Shown here: piece by piece, positions 31,141 through 32,756 of the stretch
How positions within the stretch are numbered: position 1 is the stretch's first letter
Layout of the letters: each line of letters starts with the position of its first letter
Origin: Kribbella turkmenica
GTDB taxonomy: Bacteria > Actinomycetota > Actinomycetes > Propionibacteriales > Kribbellaceae
Assembly (NCBI RefSeq): GCF_004348725.1
Contig: NZ_SMKR01000076.1
Coordinates: 1 to 32,756, forward strand
Direction of reading: 5' to 3'
Length of the DNA: 32,756 nucleotides
Translations under genes and position numbers: made by a program
Notes under the pieces: model-generated
Told to the model about the DNA's origin: nothing
The model's database searches: none
The model's input: the letters and a program-made list of their open reading frames with translations, nothing else

Positions 31141-31295
31141 TCGATATCTGCGAGAACACCTTTCTGTCCAGCGATTCAGCTGCGAATCGCTGCCTTCGCG
31201 GTACCCCACAGGGAGCACGGTCACACCGTGCCGTCCGGTACAGGCCACAGGCCGGCCGTCCGGCCCGCCTGCCGGGAATTGGGGGTCTGGCGGCA

Positions 31296-31301
31296 TAGGG
31301 T
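31296..31301 (+). promoter_or_regulatory. Candidate -10 box for parE
   Basis: TAGGGT with six bases to an ATG at 31308. This ATG is out of frame with parE and opens no sensible protein, so the element more likely sets a transcript start near 31308 and a leader of about 64 bases with GAAGGAG before GTG 31372. Confidence 0.4.
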
Positions 31302-31371
31302 GGGAACATGCGTTCGGACCCGGCCGGTCCGGACGCGGTGCAGTTCGTTTGTGAACCAGTGAAGGAGCCCA

Positions 31372-32756
31372 GTGGCCGCCCCGACGCCTCGCAGTACCGA
31401 GCTCGACCCGACGTACAACGCCCGTCACCTGCTCGTCCTCGAAGGACTCGAGGCGGTCCGGAAGCGACCGGGGATGTACATCGGGTCCACCGACAGCCGC
31501 GGCCTGATGCACTGCCTGTGGGAGATCATCGACAACGCCGTCGACGAAGCCCTGGCCGGGCACGGCGACCGGATCGACGTCGTCCTGCACAAGGACGGCT
31601 CGGTCGAGGTGAAGGACCGCGCCCGCGGCATCCCGGTCGACATCGAGCCGAAGACCAAGCTCAGCGGTGTCGAGGTCGTGTTCACCAAGCTGCACGCCGG
31701 CGGCAAGTTCGGCGGCGGGTCGTACAACGCGTCCGGCGGCCTGCACGGTGTCGGCGCCTCGGTGGTGAACGCCCTGTCCGCGCGGCTCGACGTCGAGGTC
31801 GACCGCGGCGGAACGGTCTGGACCACCTCGTTCCGGCGCGGGGTGGCCGGCGAGTTCGACGGCGAGGGCGCGGTCGCCGGCTTCACGCCGGCGAAGGGGC
31901 TGCGCAAGGCCGGCCGGGCGAGGAAGGGCGTCACCGGCACCCGGATCCGCTACTGGGCCGACCGGCAGATCTTCACCCGGGACGCGGCCTTCAACTACGA
32001 CGAGCTGGTCACCCGGGCGCGGCAGACGTCGTTCCTGGTGCCCGGGCTCGAGCTGGTCATCCGGGACGAGCGCGGCGACGAGGTCACCGAGGAGTCGTTC
32101 AAGCACGACGGCGGGATCAGCGAGTTCTGCGAGTTCCTGGCCACCGACCAGAAGGTCACCGAGGTGATCCGGCTGACCGGCACCGGGAACTTCACCGAGA
32201 CCGTGCCGATGCTCGACGACGCCGGCCACATGACCCCGACCGACGTCGAGCGCGACCTGGAGGTCGACATCGCGGTTCGCTGGGGCGACGGGTACGAGAC
32301 CGAGGTCCGCTCGTTCGTGAACATCGTGGCCACGCCGAAGGGCGGTACGCACGTGGCCGGCTTCGAGCGCGCGCTGTCGAAGAGCTTCACCAACGCCCTC
32401 GACGGCACCCGGCTGCTGAAGAGCGGTGAGGAGATCATCAAGGACGACGTCCTGGAGGGGCTGACCTCGGTGGTCACGGTGCGGCTGGCCGAGCCGCAGT
32501 TCGACGGCCAGACCAAGGAGGTGCTGGGGACGCCGGCGGCCTCGCGGATCGTCGCGAAGGTCGTGCAGAAGGAGCTCGAGGCGTTCCTCACCTCGACCAA
32601 GCGCGAGCACAAGGCGCAGGCCCGCGCCGTCCTGGAGAAGGTGGTCGCCGCCTCCCGGACCAGGGTCGCCGCGCGTCAGCATCGTGAGCTCCAGCGGCGG
32701 AAGACGGCGCTGGAGTCGTCGGCCTTGCCGGCCAAGCTGGCGGACTGCCGCAGCAA
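31372..32756 (+). CDS. parE: DNA topoisomerase IV subunit B / type IIA topoisomerase ATPase subunit (3' end cut)
   Basis: The first 461 residues of a GyrB/ParE protein, which powers strand passage by ATP hydrolysis. The GHKL ATPase opens with LEGLEAVRKRPGMYIGSTDSRGL; Glu51 and Asn55 in EIIDNAVDEAL, GRGIP-type box at 82-88 and GGLHGVGAS (122-130) follow. The transducer part extends from about 230 to the end (FVNIVATPKGGTHVAGF, then LTSVVTVRLAEPQFDGQTKEVLG). The box normally reading DxGxG is DRARG, with Ala84 in place of the first Gly. GTG 31372 has GAAGGAG four to five bases upstream. The frame is open to the window end; TOPRIM is not included. ParE rather than GyrB is inferred from its closeness to sigA, as in Streptomyces. 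Confidence 0.93.
   Translation, partial: MAAPTPRSTELDPTYNARHLLVLEGLEAVRKRPGMYIGSTDSRGLMHCLWEIIDNAVDEALAGHGDRIDVVLHKDGSVEVKDRARGIPVDIEPKTKLSGVEVVFTKLHAGGKFGGGSYNASGGLHGVGASVVNALSARLDVEVDRGGTVWTTSFRRGVAGEFDGEGAVAGFTPAKGLRKAGRARKGVTGTRIRYWADRQIFTRDAAFNYDELVTRARQTSFLVPGLELVIRDERGDEVTEESFKHDGGISEFCEFLATDQKVTEVIRLTGTGNFTETVPMLDDAGHMTPTDVERDLEVDIAVRWGDGYETEVRSFVNIVATPKGGTHVAGFERALSKSFTNALDGTRLLKSGEEIIKDDVLEGLTSVVTVRLAEPQFDGQTKEVLGTPAASRIVAKVVQKELEAFLTSTKREHKAQARAVLEKVVAASRTRVAARQHRELQRRKTALESSALPAKLADCRS

Noticed and set aside
30967..31362. A 131-codon plus-strand frame between DUF7455 and parE
   Set aside because: No start signal, domain or conserved composition; it overlaps the parE promoter candidate.
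31308..32429. A 373-codon frame starting at ATG 31308 six bases after TAGGGT, so formally like the leaderless genes
   Set aside because: From 31372 on it is the +1-type shadow of parE: Arg/Pro-rich, no domain. The parE frame is strongly supported, so the element is more likely the parE promoter.
1..32756. CRISPR arrays, tRNA/rRNA genes, insertion sequences, integrases, toxin-antitoxin or defence genes
   Set aside because: I read both strands and the gaps for repeat-spacer patterns, T-arm motifs, transposase or integrase motifs and found none that I could support.

Overview
The window is high-GC (about 70% by eye) chromosomal DNA from an actinobacterium. Codon use, frequent GTG starts, an HrdB/SigA-type sigma factor with a Lys/Ala-rich N-terminus, a DUF7455 gene next to a ParE-type topoisomerase, and a sigA-DUF6412-YidC cluster point to the Actinomycetota. 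My best guess is Kribbella or a close relative in the Nocardioidaceae; this is inference from protein style and cannot be proven here. The first 17 bases match the Nextera transposase mosaic end, so the left edge is a contig end with untrimmed adapter.

Left third (1-13.5 kb): the tail of an endonuclease/exonuclease/phosphatase-family protein converges on a SigB/HrdD-like sigma factor. Upstream of that, on the minus strand, lie oligopeptidase B, exonuclease III and two small membrane proteins. A MarR gene is divergent from the membrane proteins across an inverted repeat. A TetR regulator is divergent from a two-gene operon (SDR oxidoreductase plus saccharopine-dehydrogenase-like enoyl reductase) across an array of overlapping palindromes. 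Then come an MBL-fold hydrolase, a hemerythrin-domain protein, dimethylargininase, and a translationally coupled pair of DNA polymerase IV and a zinc-ribbon/TPR protein.

Middle (13.5-22.8 kb): a GCS2-type glutamate-cysteine ligase is followed by a 387-base non-coding, potentially structured stretch, then a universal stress protein and an HhH-GPD protein. Next are sigA, a small DUF6412 membrane protein and a YidC/Oxa1 insertase. A ROK regulator with a clear promoter and operator leads a sugar operon (isomerase/epimerase and Gfo/Idh/MocA dehydrogenase). After that operon, about 460 bases hold the wreckage of two genes: the N-terminus of an APH-type phosphotransferase, and an MFS transporter reduced to its N-terminus and one internal segment.

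Right third (22.8-32.8 kb): an OmpR-type response regulator and histidine kinase sit behind a secreted DUF5666-like protein. They are followed by a DUF456 membrane protein, a glycogen-debranching-type glucosidase, a LysE exporter divergent from a MocR regulator, tandem terminators, a DUF7455 zinc protein, and the 5' two thirds of a ParE/GyrB2 gene cut by the window end.

I found no CRISPR, phage, insertion sequence, tRNA or rRNA, and no clearly new defence or mobile system. The most interesting points are the unexplained region at 15212-15598, the double gene wreck that has also rewritten the histidine kinase C-terminus, the recurring leaderless-start architecture (TAnnnT, six bases, start codon), the coupled Pol IV-TPR pair, and a Gly-to-Ala change in the ATP-binding motif of ParE.
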